This document shows, in pieces, positions 17,218-26,272 of a stretch of DNA of 64,000 nt. The stretch lies in NCBI RefSeq assembly GCF_013283645.1, contig NZ_JABEKV010000007.1:1593-65592 (forward strand). Reading direction: 5' to 3'. Both the position numbers and the translations under genes were made by a program. This stretch comes from Sinorhizobium psoraleae. GTDB lineage: Bacteria > Pseudomonadota > Alphaproteobacteria > Rhizobiales > Rhizobiaceae. Within the stretch, counting starts at the first letter, position 1. Each line of letters opens with the position of its first letter. The notes under the pieces were generated by a model. The model saw only the letters and a list, made by a program, of their open reading frames with translations, did no database searches and was not told the DNA's origin.

Positions 17218-17316
17218 ATGTTGATAGCCAAAATTCTCCTTGGGGTCGCCGCACTGAACCTCCTATTCCTGGCCTTCGAGGTGGCGATAAACGTGCTTCG
17301 TCTTTATTTCGGCTGA
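17218..17316 (+). CDS. Tiny hydrophobic protein (32 aa) in cbb3 operon
   Basis: The frame encodes MLIAKILLGVAALNLLFL followed by AFEVAINVLRLYFG, essentially one membrane helix with short ends. An AGGAG lies 8-12 bases upstream of this ATG; an ATG two codons earlier is a less well spaced alternative. Position inside an operon of oxidase genes, with 40 bases to the previous stop and 14 to the next start, supports a real single-helix subunit similar in size to CcoQ or CcoM. Confidence 0.5.
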   Translation: MLIAKILLGVAALNLLFLAFEVAINVLRLYFG

Positions 17317-17330
17317 CATAGGAGAGGCGG

Positions 17331-17453
17331 ATGCTACAGGACACCGTCTTCAAGCTCGCTGACGCCGGCTTGCCGCAGATGCTCGGATTCCTCATCTATG
17401 GCGGCTGCACCGTCGGCTTCATCATCTATCTTTTCTATCTTGTGCGGCAATAG
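17331..17453 (+). CDS. Tiny membrane protein (40 aa) in cbb3 operon
   Basis: ATG at 17331 follows GGAGAGGCGG and opens a 40-residue frame with an amphipathic start (MLQDTVFKLADAGLPQ) and a membrane helix (MLGFLIYGGCTVGFIIYLFY) ending LVRQ. The ribosome-binding site, tight spacing and helix topology support a genuine oxidase-associated peptide. It is too short for family assignment. Confidence 0.5.
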   Translation: MLQDTVFKLADAGLPQMLGFLIYGGCTVGFIIYLFYLVRQ

Positions 17454-17472
17454 CGGCGCAGCGAAAACGCCA

Positions 17473-18204
17473 ATGATCTACTACCTCATGATCTTCGCCG
17501 CTGGATTTGCAGGCAGCTTTCATTGCATCGGCATGTGCGGCGGCTTTGCCTGCGCGCTGGGCCGCGATCAGCGAGGCGGAGGCGCAACCGTCCTTCGCCA
17601 CCTGCTCTATAATACCGGCCGATTGACAACCTATTGCTTTCTGGGCGCGCTCGCGGGTGCGATCGGTCAGGTCATCTGCACCACGCAAGGTCAAACGGCG
17701 GCGCCGCTCTTGAACGGCTCCCTCGACATCGGCCAACGAATTCTCGCGATCGTCGCTGGGCTGCTGATGATTGCCATGGCGTTGCAGTTCTTCGGCTTGC
17801 TGCAGGTCTTTCATCGCCTTACGATCGGATTTGGGGGCAGTACATTCGCATTGTCCCTGCGCGGTCTGTTGACGGCCCGGAGCAGCGCCGCACCGCTCGC
17901 CTTTGGCGTTTTCAACGGCTTCCTGCCATGTCCCCTGGTTTATGCCTTCGCCGCCCAGGCGGCGAGCACCGCCGGAGCGCTTCCCGGGTTCCTCGTCATG
18001 GCATGGTTCGGACTGGGAACCTTCCCCGCGATGCTGATGATGGGCGGCGTTGGCCGAATACTCGGGCCAGCCTCGCGGCGGCGCGGCGTGCGGCTGGCTG
18101 GTGGCTTCATTCTTTTGCTCGGTCTCATCACGCTCGGCCGTGGTCTCCTGCCTAATCACGCGCAGCATATCGGCCTTGCCTGGCTGAACGGACATCCCGC
18201 ATGA
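17473..18204 (+). CDS. TauE/UreH-like transmembrane protein of cbb3 biogenesis type
   Basis: A 243-residue protein with about six membrane helices. The start MIYYLMIFAAGFAGSFHCIG is chosen because the signature GSFHCIGMCGGF then falls at residues 14-25. This HCxGMCGG motif marks the DsbD_2/UreH-like family often annotated as sulfite exporter TauE/SafE and commonly found beside ccoI in cbb3 operons. A second conserved element, GFLPCPLVYAF, lies around residue 153. It is thought to help metal or haem insertion. The gene overlaps the downstream ATPase by 4 bases. Confidence 0.75.
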   Translation: MIYYLMIFAAGFAGSFHCIGMCGGFACALGRDQRGGGATVLRHLLYNTGRLTTYCFLGALAGAIGQVICTTQGQTAAPLLNGSLDIGQRILAIVAGLLMIAMALQFFGLLQVFHRLTIGFGGSTFALSLRGLLTARSSAAPLAFGVFNGFLPCPLVYAFAAQAASTAGALPGFLVMAWFGLGTFPAMLMMGGVGRILGPASRRRGVRLAGGFILLLGLITLGRGLLPNHAQHIGLAWLNGHPA

Positions 18205-20387
18205 CTGCGCATGACGATATCCTCTGTAGCCATTGTTCGCTGCCCGTCGGCCTGCGCCCGACGGAGCGCAGGCTCAACGGTGAGGCTTGCGCGTTCTGCT
18301 GCTACGGCTGTTGCATCGCCTTTCAGGTGAAGAGCGGCAGGCACGAAGAGTGGGAAGCCGCCTGGCTGCTGATCCAGCTCGGCGTGGGAGGCTTTCTCTC
18401 CATGAATATCATGATGTTCAGCCTCCTCCTCTATTCGGACGCGTTTACCGGTGTCGATGCGGGCGTGCTGCCGTGGGTTCACCTTTTGCTCTGGATCTTC
18501 GCGACGCCGGCGGTGGTGATTCTCGGCGGACCCTATCTGCGCGACATTTGGCACAATGGCATTCAGGGACGAGTGACGTCGTCGGCACTCATCGTCCTTG
18601 GCGTCGCCGCCGCTTACCTCTATTCCGCATTTGCCGTGTTCGAGGGCAGCACGCATGTCTATTTCGACACCGCCGTGATGGTGCTGATGCTATTCACCGC
18701 TGGCCGCTATCTCGAGGCTGTTGGCCGCGCAAGGGCGGCGCGCGACCTCGAACCTCTTCTGGCTGCAGAAAGCGAGCGCGCGACCGTGGTCGAGGGCGCG
18801 GCAGAGATCCGCCGTCCGGTGCGGGAGGTGTCGGCCGGCATGCTGGTGCGGGTCCGGCCAGGGGAGCGCATTCCGGTCGACGGCGTGGTTGTCGAGGGGG
18901 AATCGAACACCGATGAAGCCGTGATTACCGGAGAAAGCAGGCAAGTGATAAAGGGCGCCGGCTCCAAGGTGATTGCCGGCAGCGTCAATATCGACGGTCC
19001 GCTCCTGATCCAAAGCAGCGGTGACGGAACCGCAACCCGCTGGGCTCGGATTTGCCGGTCGGTGCGCGAAGCGCTGGGCCGTCGCAGTCCAACCCAGCGC
19101 CTTGCCGATCGCGTCGTTGGCGTGTCCGTGCCGCTCGTCCTCGCCCTCGGCGGTCTGACGGCCGTTTACTGGGCGCAGTCGTTGCCGTTCGATCGGGCGT
19201 TGCTGATTGGCCTCTCGGTACTGGTGGTTGCCTGTCCTTGTGCCGTCGGCCTCGCTGCTCCGATGGCGACATCACTCGGCATCGGCCGGCTGGCGCGGCA
19301 CGGCTGCCTCGTCCGCGACCCCGGCGCGCTCGAAACCCTCGCGCGTGTACGGTTGCTCGCCTTCGACAAGACCGGCACTCTGACGGCAGGCAACGCGCGT
19401 CTCGTCGGCGTCGACCGCGAGGAGGTCGGCATCGACGAAGTACTGGCACGGGCCGCCGGTCTGGAGCGCCTTTCCGAGCACGGTCTGGCGCGGGCCATCG
19501 CGGCAGCCGCCGCTCAGCAGGATATCACGCCGCTCGTCACCCGCGATGTTCGGACGGTTCCAGGCCGCGGCATCCGCGGCAGCGCCGAAGGCCGGCCCGT
19601 GGCGGCAGGGAACGGCAGATTGATGAATGATCTGGGCTGGCCGCTTCCCCCGTCGCTGGCCGAGCGTGCGCGATCGCTGGAGGCGAGCGGTCATTCGGTG
19701 GTCTATGTCGGTTGGGGCGAGCGGGTTCACGCCGTGCTGTCGCTCGATGACTCACCGCTTCCAGAGGCGCAGGCCGCGATCGCGTCCCTGCGTGCGCGCG
19801 GGCTCGACGCCACACTGTTGACCGGCGACTTGGCGCAAGCGGCGGAGCGGATCGCGGCCCTGGTTGGAATCAAGCACGTTCAAGCGGGCCTTTCGCCGGA
19901 GGCCAAACGGCTGGCCGTGGATCGGCTCCGCCATGACCACGGTTCGGTGGCTATGGTCGGCGATGGACTGAATGACGGGCCGGTTCTGGCCGCCGCAGAT
20001 GTCGGTATCGCTGTCGGCTCCGCCACCGATCTCGCCCGCGAGACTGCGGCGCTCGTGCTGCCTCCGGATGGATTGTGGATGCTGCCCTGGATCGTCGACG
20101 TGGCCCGCGCGGTCCGCAGGACCATTCTCACCAACCTTATGTGGGCGTTCGGCTACAACCTCGTCGCGCTGACGTTCGCAGCGTTTGGACTTCTGCAGCC
20201 AATCCTTGCGGCGGTGGTCATGGCCGGCTCGAGCATCCTCGTTGTGGTGAATTCGCTGCGGCTGGAGCGGCTGCCCGACCCTGTTCCAGCGTTGATCCCT
20301 GAGCAGCGATCCGGCACCAAAGCGGAGCGTATCGACGACGGCACCGGCATTGCCGCAATGGCCGGCCCGGCCGTCGAGCGGAGTTGA
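18201..20387 (+). CDS. ccoI: CcoI/FixI-type copper P1B ATPase
   Basis: A 728-residue P-type ATPase. It lacks the ferredoxin-like HMA domain. Instead the N-terminus has the Cys-rich domain of CcoI/FixI pumps (CSHCSLPVG, then CAFCCYGCCIAF, residues 9-41). Core motifs: TGES in EAVITGESRQV, metal-site CPC in VVACPCAVGLAAP, phosphorylation loop DKTGT and hinge GDGLNDGPV. It would export copper to the periplasm for cbb3 oxidase assembly. It is the last gene of the oxidase operon, overlapping the preceding gene by 4 bases (ATGA). Confidence 0.88.
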   Translation: MTAHDDILCSHCSLPVGLRPTERRLNGEACAFCCYGCCIAFQVKSGRHEEWEAAWLLIQLGVGGFLSMNIMMFSLLLYSDAFTGVDAGVLPWVHLLLWIFATPAVVILGGPYLRDIWHNGIQGRVTSSALIVLGVAAAYLYSAFAVFEGSTHVYFDTAVMVLMLFTAGRYLEAVGRARAARDLEPLLAAESERATVVEGAAEIRRPVREVSAGMLVRVRPGERIPVDGVVVEGESNTDEAVITGESRQVIKGAGSKVIAGSVNIDGPLLIQSSGDGTATRWARICRSVREALGRRSPTQRLADRVVGVSVPLVLALGGLTAVYWAQSLPFDRALLIGLSVLVVACPCAVGLAAPMATSLGIGRLARHGCLVRDPGALETLARVRLLAFDKTGTLTAGNARLVGVDREEVGIDEVLARAAGLERLSEHGLARAIAAAAAQQDITPLVTRDVRTVPGRGIRGSAEGRPVAAGNGRLMNDLGWPLPPSLAERARSLEASGHSVVYVGWGERVHAVLSLDDSPLPEAQAAIASLRARGLDATLLTGDLAQAAERIAALVGIKHVQAGLSPEAKRLAVDRLRHDHGSVAMVGDGLNDGPVLAAADVGIAVGSATDLARETAALVLPPDGLWMLPWIVDVARAVRRTILTNLMWAFGYNLVALTFAAFGLLQPILAAVVMAGSSILVVVNSLRLERLPDPVPALIPEQRSGTKAERIDDGTGIAAMAGPAVERS

Positions 20388-20691
20388 GTTTCAGCCAAAC
20401 GCCTCGTGCGTGTGGGCGTCATACGAGCCTTCGGCCGCGCTCAGCCTGCCGCCGGTCCGATGACTGAATACCGAAACTGATACAGGCACAATGAAGCCTT
20501 ACCCTTTAGGCTAAGCTCGACACCGTACGAAGGCGGTCCCTCCGGACCACAGCTACGCCGAGCGGTCCGAGCGCTTTGCTCGCTGTATAGTCGCTGACTC
20601 CGAATTGGCGTGGTCAAACATGAGTTCTCCCGAAGTATGTGGGCCTGCCTACGATTCTCACGGATAGCTGCCAACCCACAGCGTCTTCTGA
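20388..20691. other. Intergenic, between convergent genes
   Basis: No gene is supported here. A short GGTCC/GGACC hairpin around 20,535-20,550 is too weak to call a terminator. The stretch separates the end of the oxidase operon from the convergent PqaA-like gene. Confidence 0.5.
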
Positions 20692-22104
20692 TCATTCGCG
20701 CTTGGCAGGAGGTGTTTGGCTTTCCATCCTGCGCGGAGGCTCGAACGGCAGAACTTCCGGCACCACGCGCACACCGGTGGTAAACTTGAGCGAATGGCCG
20801 AGCTCGTTCGGATACGCCATCTCGAGGAAAAAGGCGATCCAGCCTCGGGCTGGCGTCGCCACCTTGCCCGTATTGACGCCGTCCCCTTCGTCGTTCAGCA
20901 CTGAGCTGCGAAAGGCTGGCCCGATCGTCTCGAGACGGAAGTCGCGTGCTGTCGGGTTCGCCGCCTGCCACAATCGCACGACCGTCGGCTCCGTCTGCGT
21001 CCTGACACGGATCGATCCGTCCCCTTCGAAGCTCCACTCAAATCGCGGCCGTTCCTGGCCGGCGATGATCGACTGGTAGAAGGCGAGGGCGCTCTCGGCC
21101 GCGTCCGAACCGCGCAGTGAGTGGTCGGTGTTCGGCACGTAGCGCAGATAGGTCTCGCCCTTCAGGCCATCGATGTAGAACTGCGACGAGTCCGGCAGGA
21201 AATACTGATCCCCCGTCGAATTGACGATCATCTTCGGCATCGTCAGCCGATCACGATAGGCGTAAGGATCCTCGATCGCGAGGAGCTCGCGCAATTGCGC
21301 CGCGCCGAGCCATTGCATGAGCCCGGCTTCCTGATAGGGGCCGAGCGCAGAGGCCCAGCGTCCATAGGCGCGATAGTGGTGCTCGAAGGAGGGCTCGATG
21401 TTCAGCATGTCGATCACCACCGGGACGATCGCCACCACTCGCTTATCGACGGCGGCCGTGGTCCAGGCGGTCCAGCCCCGCTTCGATCTGCCTCCGACCA
21501 CGAACCGATCGACGACTGTGGCGCCGCCCTGCGTGCTGGCACAAAACGCGGTCACCGCGTCCATCGCCCGGACCGCGCTCTTCGTCATCGGCAGGCGGAG
21601 CGGCCATGCCTCATCGCCGGTCCTGAGATACTTCTCCCAGCTATAGGCGATGATCGCGTCCTCCGAGCGCGGCCTTTCCTCCCCTGCGAACGTGAGCGGC
21701 TGGTTCGGCACCATGCGCACTTCGCTCACCACCGAGCGCGTCATGATCGCAAGCGACGTGAGGAAAGGATCGACGCGCGCTGGCGGACGGCTCGAGGTTG
21801 AGCCTCCGCCTATGACGAGAACGCCGATGCGGGTCTCGACACGCTCAGGCCTGACGATGATCAGCCAATGCCTCCAGAGCGGTTTATCAACCTCCCTCGC
21901 CGCGCGCCATTGTTGCGAGGTCATGTCGAGGACGTGCGCCGTGTAGCCGTCGCCCGGTATTGTCGTCACGAGCTCATACCGGTAGGCCGGGTCGGCCGCG
22001 GCGACATAGCGGTCAAGCGCTGTCTCGCCGTGAGCCACTGCGGATGGCGTCTGCACCAGGGCCAACAGGGAAGCGAAGATAGCGGCAAGCGTTGCCTTCG
22101 GCAT
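20692..22104 (-). CDS. PhoPQ-activated pathogenicity-related (PqaA-like) protein
   Basis: A 470-residue exported protein with a signal peptide (cleavage near AVAHG, residue 25). It shows the PqaA family alpha/beta-hydrolase-like fold: LIIVRPERVETRIGVLVIGGG near residue 80, VVGGRSKRGWTAWTTAAVDKR (putative nucleophile Ser in GRSKRG), MIVNSTGDQYFLPDSSQFY and the late VPNTDHSLRG histidine. The family is named after a PhoPQ-induced Salmonella protein; its reaction is unknown, though a hydrolase or peptidase role is suspected. It stands alone between the cbb3 operon and a region of gene debris. Confidence 0.85.
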   Translation of the reverse strand: MPKATLAAIFASLLALVQTPSAVAHGETALDRYVAAADPAYRYELVTTIPGDGYTAHVLDMTSQQWRAAREVDKPLWRHWLIIVRPERVETRIGVLVIGGGSTSSRPPARVDPFLTSLAIMTRSVVSEVRMVPNQPLTFAGEERPRSEDAIIAYSWEKYLRTGDEAWPLRLPMTKSAVRAMDAVTAFCASTQGGATVVDRFVVGGRSKRGWTAWTTAAVDKRVVAIVPVVIDMLNIEPSFEHHYRAYGRWASALGPYQEAGLMQWLGAAQLRELLAIEDPYAYRDRLTMPKMIVNSTGDQYFLPDSSQFYIDGLKGETYLRYVPNTDHSLRGSDAAESALAFYQSIIAGQERPRFEWSFEGDGSIRVRTQTEPTVVRLWQAANPTARDFRLETIGPAFRSSVLNDEGDGVNTGKVATPARGWIAFFLEMAYPNELGHSLKFTTGVRVVPEVLPFEPPRRMESQTPPAKRE

Positions 22105-22423
22105 GAGCAGGGCTCCGGTGCTGCAGAGCTGTATTCTACACCACTTTTAGCCGTGGAAGGCTGCAGGCGGTGCAAAGCATCGCCATCTTCGAAAGGGCAA
22201 TCGGGCAAGCCCCCCGGGGCACGTCTAACAAGCCCGTGAGACAGAGGGGCGCGTCGGGTGCCTTGTTGCAAAATCGGATGCCGAGGGCTCTTCTGCCTTG
22301 GCGTCAGATTGAATAGATGCCGAATTGGCCTGCTGGTTGGCGTGAGCACCTTGAAGAACTCGGCTTGCTCATATGCAAGACGATTGTCTCACAATGCACT
22401 ATTGTAATTCTCCATTTCGAAGG
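22105..22423. other. Intergenic stretch, no gene seen
   Basis: No open frame with family features. It forms the left flank of a patch of truncated genes, and the upstream region of the PqaA-like gene (minus strand) falls in its first 100 bases. Confidence 0.5.
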
Positions 22424-23036
22424 AAACTGGGCAGCCGATTTCACCTGCCGCAGTTGACGGGCAGGATCTGGGCGCTCGCGACCTGATTGCGATCGTCACG
22501 GAATTCCTACGCGAGTTGCACCCGCAGCAGCCACGCTCGATCGATGTTGCTCCATCGAGCAGGATCGAGCGCGATCTCGGCATCGACAGTCTCGGCCGAA
22601 CCAAATTGGCATTGCGGATCGAGCGCGCCTTCCATATGAAGCTACCCACCCGCGAGTGGCCGAAGCCGAAACCGTGTCCGATCTTGTGCGGGCGCTGGAC
22701 CGGGCCCGACCGGCGGGCGAACGAAGCGCTCCCGGCGGACGCCTGACCGCCGTCCTTCCGACCGTCCCCGCTGCGACCGAGGCACGTACACTGGTCGAGG
22801 CGTTGGAGCGGCACGAAGCGCTGCATCCAGAGCGGCTGCACCTTACCGTGCTGGAGGACGAGACCACCACCCTCGGTGCCCTTACCCATGCTGACCTCGG
22901 CAGGCGAGCGCGCCGGCTTGCCGGCGCACTCGTCGCTCGCGGTATCGCGCCGGGCGATCGGGTCGCCCTGATGCTCCCGACCGGGCTCGATTTCTTTGTC
23001 GCATTCTTCGCCATCCTCTACGCCGGCGCCAGTCCC
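22424..23036 (+). pseudogene. Broken acyl-carrier / AMP-ligase gene fragment
   Basis: The first part encodes an acyl-carrier domain (DLIAIVTEFLRELHP, then the phosphopantetheine site RDLGIDSLGRTKLALRIERA). Near 22,660 the frame shifts and continues as AEAETVSDLVRALDRARP, followed by the N-terminus of an AMP-dependent acyl ligase (TLGALTHADLGRRARRLAGA, LVARGIAPGDRVALMLPTG, FAILYAGAS). It stops abruptly at about 23,036 where IS110 sequence begins. There is no proper start, and the catalytic AMP-binding core is lost. This is a relic of a carrier-ligase fusion truncated by a rearrangement. Confidence 0.75.
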
Positions 23037-23039
23037 CGT

Positions 23040-23495
23040 GCCCATCCAACGCCGCTTTTGCGGCGGAAAGGTCTGTCTTGGCCTGTCGGCGCGCACGCAC
23101 GACGTCCCGAATCGCCTCATGCGCCTCATCGGGAACCCAGACGGCAACGAGTTCTCCGGCGCGCAACTGACGGGCCAGCATCTGGGCATCCTTGCGGTCG
23201 GTCTTGATCCGATCGCTCGCCCGGCGCGGCATCGCAGATGGCGATATGACGGTACAGTCAATCCCGACTTTCCGGAGATAGCGATAGATGACAAGCCACA
23301 AGGGCCGGATTCGTAGCAGACGCAAAGCTCGAAACCGCCCTGAGCGATTTTCTTCAGCGCTGCGTGCAATGCTTCCGGTCGGTTCGCCACCGTGCCGAAA
23401 TAGCGAACCTCCCGGTCGTCGCCTTCATCGGCCAACGCAATGGCGACCGTCTCCTGATGAACGTCGAGGCCGATGTACTTCCTTCCCGCCGACAT
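23040..23495 (-). pseudogene. Truncated, frameshifted IS110-family transposase
   Basis: From ATG 23495 the frame encodes the N-terminal DEDD nuclease part of an IS110 transposase (MSAGRKYIGLDVHQETVAIA, CYESGPCG). A frameshift near 23,295 moves to another frame that continues with YRYLRKVGIDCTVISPS, DRIKTDRKDAQMLARQLRAG and ARRQAKTDLSAAKAALDG. Sequence similarity then ends at about 23,040, abutting the AMP-ligase fragment. The serine-containing C-terminal half is missing, so it is inactive. Confidence 0.8.
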
Positions 23496-23800
23496 GTGAG
23501 CTTCCTTCCTGTTGCTCGTCCACGAAGAGCACATTCAAAAAGCCCCGACCTTGGCGCAAGTGATCGTCATCGGGTCAACCTGGCGGGCGCGGGCCTTCGG
23601 CTGCTCCGCTCCCTGAGGGTCGCTGCGGCCGCTTGCCGGCCTCTGCCGGCGCGGCTGGAAAACGCCTCGCGGCCACGCTGAACTTCTCAACAGGGGTGGA
23701 GTCCGGAAGTTCGTCGGGATGGTGCCGAGTGACTGCTGTGACCACAGTTGCGGACGTTTTGTCCAAACCCCGTTTGACTGTCGACCCAGAATGCACGCAT

Positions 23801-24865
23801 TCAAACCCTACAGGCGCACCGCTGGTCGACAGATCGATCGTGGCGACCTGGTGCGGAACGCCGATTTCCTCGAGAAGGATCCGGATCCCCAGCGAACAGG
23901 ATCGGGGAGCATGAAAGAGTCGCATAAATCTGACCTTTGCTTCCGAAGTCGACTTCGCCGGCGTCCTCAGGCCTGCGCGAGGCTGAAGGCGAACTCGGTT
24001 CCCAGGCGGCGAGTTCCGTGAGCTTCCATTCGCGCGGAGCCATGGGATAGTGCCCGTGCCAGGGGCGCGCCTCGCACATGTTCAGTTCCGGGATGAACAC
24101 GTCCATGTCGGTATAAAGTTCGATCAGCACTTGATCGGGGTCGTAGTGATAGCCGGCAATGTTATGACCGGCGGTATGGCGTGACGGGCCCCATTTCACC
24201 GGAAGACCGCGCTCGGCCAGCAAGTCGCACGCCATGGCGTGGCTGGCATTGCCTTTGAGCTGGAAGGCGATGTGGTGGACCCGGTTCTCCGGCATGCTCA
24301 CCACGTTGACGACATGGTGTTCGCGGTTGCAGGTGATGAAGTTGGAGATGCCGGCGATCGTGTCGGTGAACCAGAAGCCCAGAAAGTCCATGAAGAAAGT
24401 CTTCAGCTTCGGACCTTCGGGCGAGATCACCGCCACGTGTCCGAGCCGGAGCGGCGACACGCCGGTGCGCTTGAAGCCGGGTGCAGGAGCATCGATGTCG
24501 GTATAGAGCTGGAGCGTGGTGCCTGGCACCGGCTCGACCTCGACCAGCTCGCGGATCCCCGGCTGGCTGTCGGACTTGATCTGAGCGCTCAGGCCGAAAG
24601 CGCCGAGTTCTCCTACAAGCTTCTTCAGATCAGTGCCGGGATTGAGCTGGAAGCCGAGATGGCCCATCGCCTTCCGCTTGGCCTGACGCAGGACGATGTT
24701 GTGGTGCTCATAGCCAATAGACAGATAGCTTTCTCCCTCATGACCGGTTGCGGTCTCCGTCATGCCGATTGCTTCTGCGTAGTGATCCTTGGCGCGCACG
24801 ATATCGGGCGTTTCCAACGCCACATATCCCAGTTGGAACACTCTCGGGTCGAATTGTTTCTGCAT
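23801..24865 (-). CDS. VOC-family extradiol (catechol 2,3-type) dioxygenase, frameshifted C-terminus
   Basis: Start at 24865 (MQKQFDPRVFQLGYVALETP) has a GGAG site. Two vicinal-oxygen-chelate modules are present. The second carries the iron ligands: His in RLGHVAVISPE, His in RVHHIAFQLKG and Glu in QVLIELYTDMD. The enzyme would open a dihydroxylated aromatic ring next to the hydroxyls. At 24001-24003 a CCCC tract appears to have lost one base. Restoring it gives the natural end TEFAFSLAQA and a stop at 23967. As it stands, the frame runs on to 23801 through the start of the GST fragment, adding about 55 foreign residues. Catalytic residues precede the lesion, so activity may persist. Confidence 0.8.
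   Translation of the reverse strand: MQKQFDPRVFQLGYVALETPDIVRAKDHYAEAIGMTETATGHEGESYLSIGYEHHNIVLRQAKRKAMGHLGFQLNPGTDLKKLVGELGAFGLSAQIKSDSQPGIRELVEVEPVPGTTLQLYTDIDAPAPGFKRTGVSPLRLGHVAVISPEGPKLKTFFMDFLGFWFTDTIAGISNFITCNREHHVVNVVSMPENRVHHIAFQLKGNASHAMACDLLAERGLPVKWGPSRHTAGHNIAGYHYDPDQVLIELYTDMDVFIPELNMCEARPWHGHYPMAPREWKLTELAAWEPSSPSASRRPEDAGEVDFGSKGQIYATLSCSPILFAGDPDPSRGNRRSAPGRHDRSVDQRCACRV
23810..23925 (-). pseudogene. 5' fragment of a glutathione S-transferase gene
   Basis: ATG at 23925 opens MRLFHAPRSCSLGIRILLEE, continuing IGVPHQVATIDLSTSGAP. This is the start of a GST thioredoxin-fold domain, including the SCS motif around the usual glutathione-activating serine. After about 38 residues the similarity stops and unrelated sequence follows. 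The fragment lies just downstream of the aromatic dioxygenase gene. GSTs often belong to such clusters, so it was probably the last gene of that operon before truncation. Confidence 0.7.
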
Positions 24866-24996
24866 AGTTTTCTCCATCTAGTGCTGTCTGGGTGCCGGAC
24901 TATGGCCGTCCAGACGATATGCGGCATGGAAACCTTCCGATAATCAATCACGAGCAACCGCGAAGCTGGGCACTCGAGGCGTTTCCAGAAGTCCGG

Positions 24997-26061
24997 TCAA
25001 AACGAGTACCCCACCTTGACGGCGGCGCTGACCACATCATTGTCCGTGAAGTCTCCGAATGAACCCGAAGCGTCACCGAACTGGTAATACGAGACAGCGG
25101 TCGTCACTTTCACTTTGTCTTTCGTGTAGATCGCGCCGAGCGCTGCCCCCCACAGACCGTCTGTCGCGTCGATTGGCGCGTCAGCCGATACGTCGGTTTC
25201 TGGCTCGTAGGTCAGAGCCGTGAAACCCGCCCAATTCTGGTTGAGCATCTGGACTACGCCGAGCCTGTAGGTCGTCGTGTCGTTGAAGTGAGTCAGTGAG
25301 CCCAAAGGGTAACCCGGTGGACTGATTGTGGTTTCGCTCCATTCGGCCCAGCGAACCGTCGCAAAGAGCAGCGTCGAATGACTGACCGGAGCCTGAAGAT
25401 CGATGTTAACCGATTGCGGCATCTCGACGTTCGTCGTCCCTACGTAAGCGCCGGAAGTGTCGAGATCGTAGTCGATCGCCGAGTTGTAGGTGACTGCGAC
25501 CCGAACATGGGCCTCCGGGATTTCAAAGGCGCCCCCGACCACGTAGCCCGCCGCCCATTTGTCTTCAAAGTCGACGTCCGCGAACCCCGCTGGCACGCCG
25601 CCTGCAAAGACTGAGATATCAGTGTTGCCTCCGAGACGCTGAAGTCTGGGGCCGCCAAAGATGCTGAAACGATCCGTGAGCTTGTAGCGCAACAAGCCTG
25701 TGATCGCGAACGACTCGACTTCTCCCGTCAGCCCGGACAGCGGCCCGTTATTGTACTCGAGGTTGCGCCCGTAGGGATTGTCTACAATGACCGCTCCCGA
25801 GAATTGCTCGTTGATATCGGCCTTGAAGGCGCCATTGTAAAATGGAAGCATGGGCGCCGTATCGCCCGAAGCAAACGGGGGGCCGGCGGCAGTGATCTGC
25901 CCCTCCACGTTCGGACTGGCAAAACCTAACCCGAACTCTATGTAGCGTCCTGGCTCGAAGAGGACGTCATTCGGCTGCCCCAGAATATCGAACCCTCCTG
26001 CGACCGCGGGTGCTACGAACAGACAGCTAAAGAATCCAGTCAGCAAATTGATAGCTTTCAT
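24997..26061 (-). CDS. FadL/OmpP1-like outer-membrane transport protein
   Basis: A 354-residue protein with a signal peptide (cleavage near AVAGG, residue 21), amphipathic beta-strand patterning throughout and a terminal Phe (KVGYSF), as in outer-membrane barrels. The N-terminal plug region and repeated sequences such as ATVRWAEWSETTISPP resemble the FadL/TodX family, which imports hydrophobic compounds including aromatics. Placed within the aromatic cluster, it most likely takes up the substrate. It lies 131 bases from the dioxygenase and 211 from the hydrolase gene, same strand. Confidence 0.8.
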   Translation of the reverse strand: MKAINLLTGFFSCLFVAPAVAGGFDILGQPNDVLFEPGRYIEFGLGFASPNVEGQITAAGPPFASGDTAPMLPFYNGAFKADINEQFSGAVIVDNPYGRNLEYNNGPLSGLTGEVESFAITGLLRYKLTDRFSIFGGPRLQRLGGNTDISVFAGGVPAGFADVDFEDKWAAGYVVGGAFEIPEAHVRVAVTYNSAIDYDLDTSGAYVGTTNVEMPQSVNIDLQAPVSHSTLLFATVRWAEWSETTISPPGYPLGSLTHFNDTTTYRLGVVQMLNQNWAGFTALTYEPETDVSADAPIDATDGLWGAALGAIYTKDKVKVTTAVSYYQFGDASGSFGDFTDNDVVSAAVKVGYSF

Positions 26062-26272
26062 GCGGGTCTCCCTCCTCAGAGACGCGTCGCTTTTGCGCGA
26101 AGCCCAAGGTCAATGGACATTTCTCACTTTGGCTGAAGCACCTGCGGCTCGCCTCCAGCTAGGCGGCGGCCCCAGGGGGGTGGACCAGGAGGTCACACTT
26201 CGGACCTTCACCCCTCGGGGATCGGGCTTTGGTGTGGGCGGCGACGGCGCGCGCGTCCTGGTCCCGTCGAGG

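Noticed and set aside
22389..23534. Apparent 381-codon minus-strand gene
   Set aside because: Only the first 67 or so residues after 23495 are IS110-like; the rest is the wrong frame of IS110 and the antisense of the AMP-ligase fragment.
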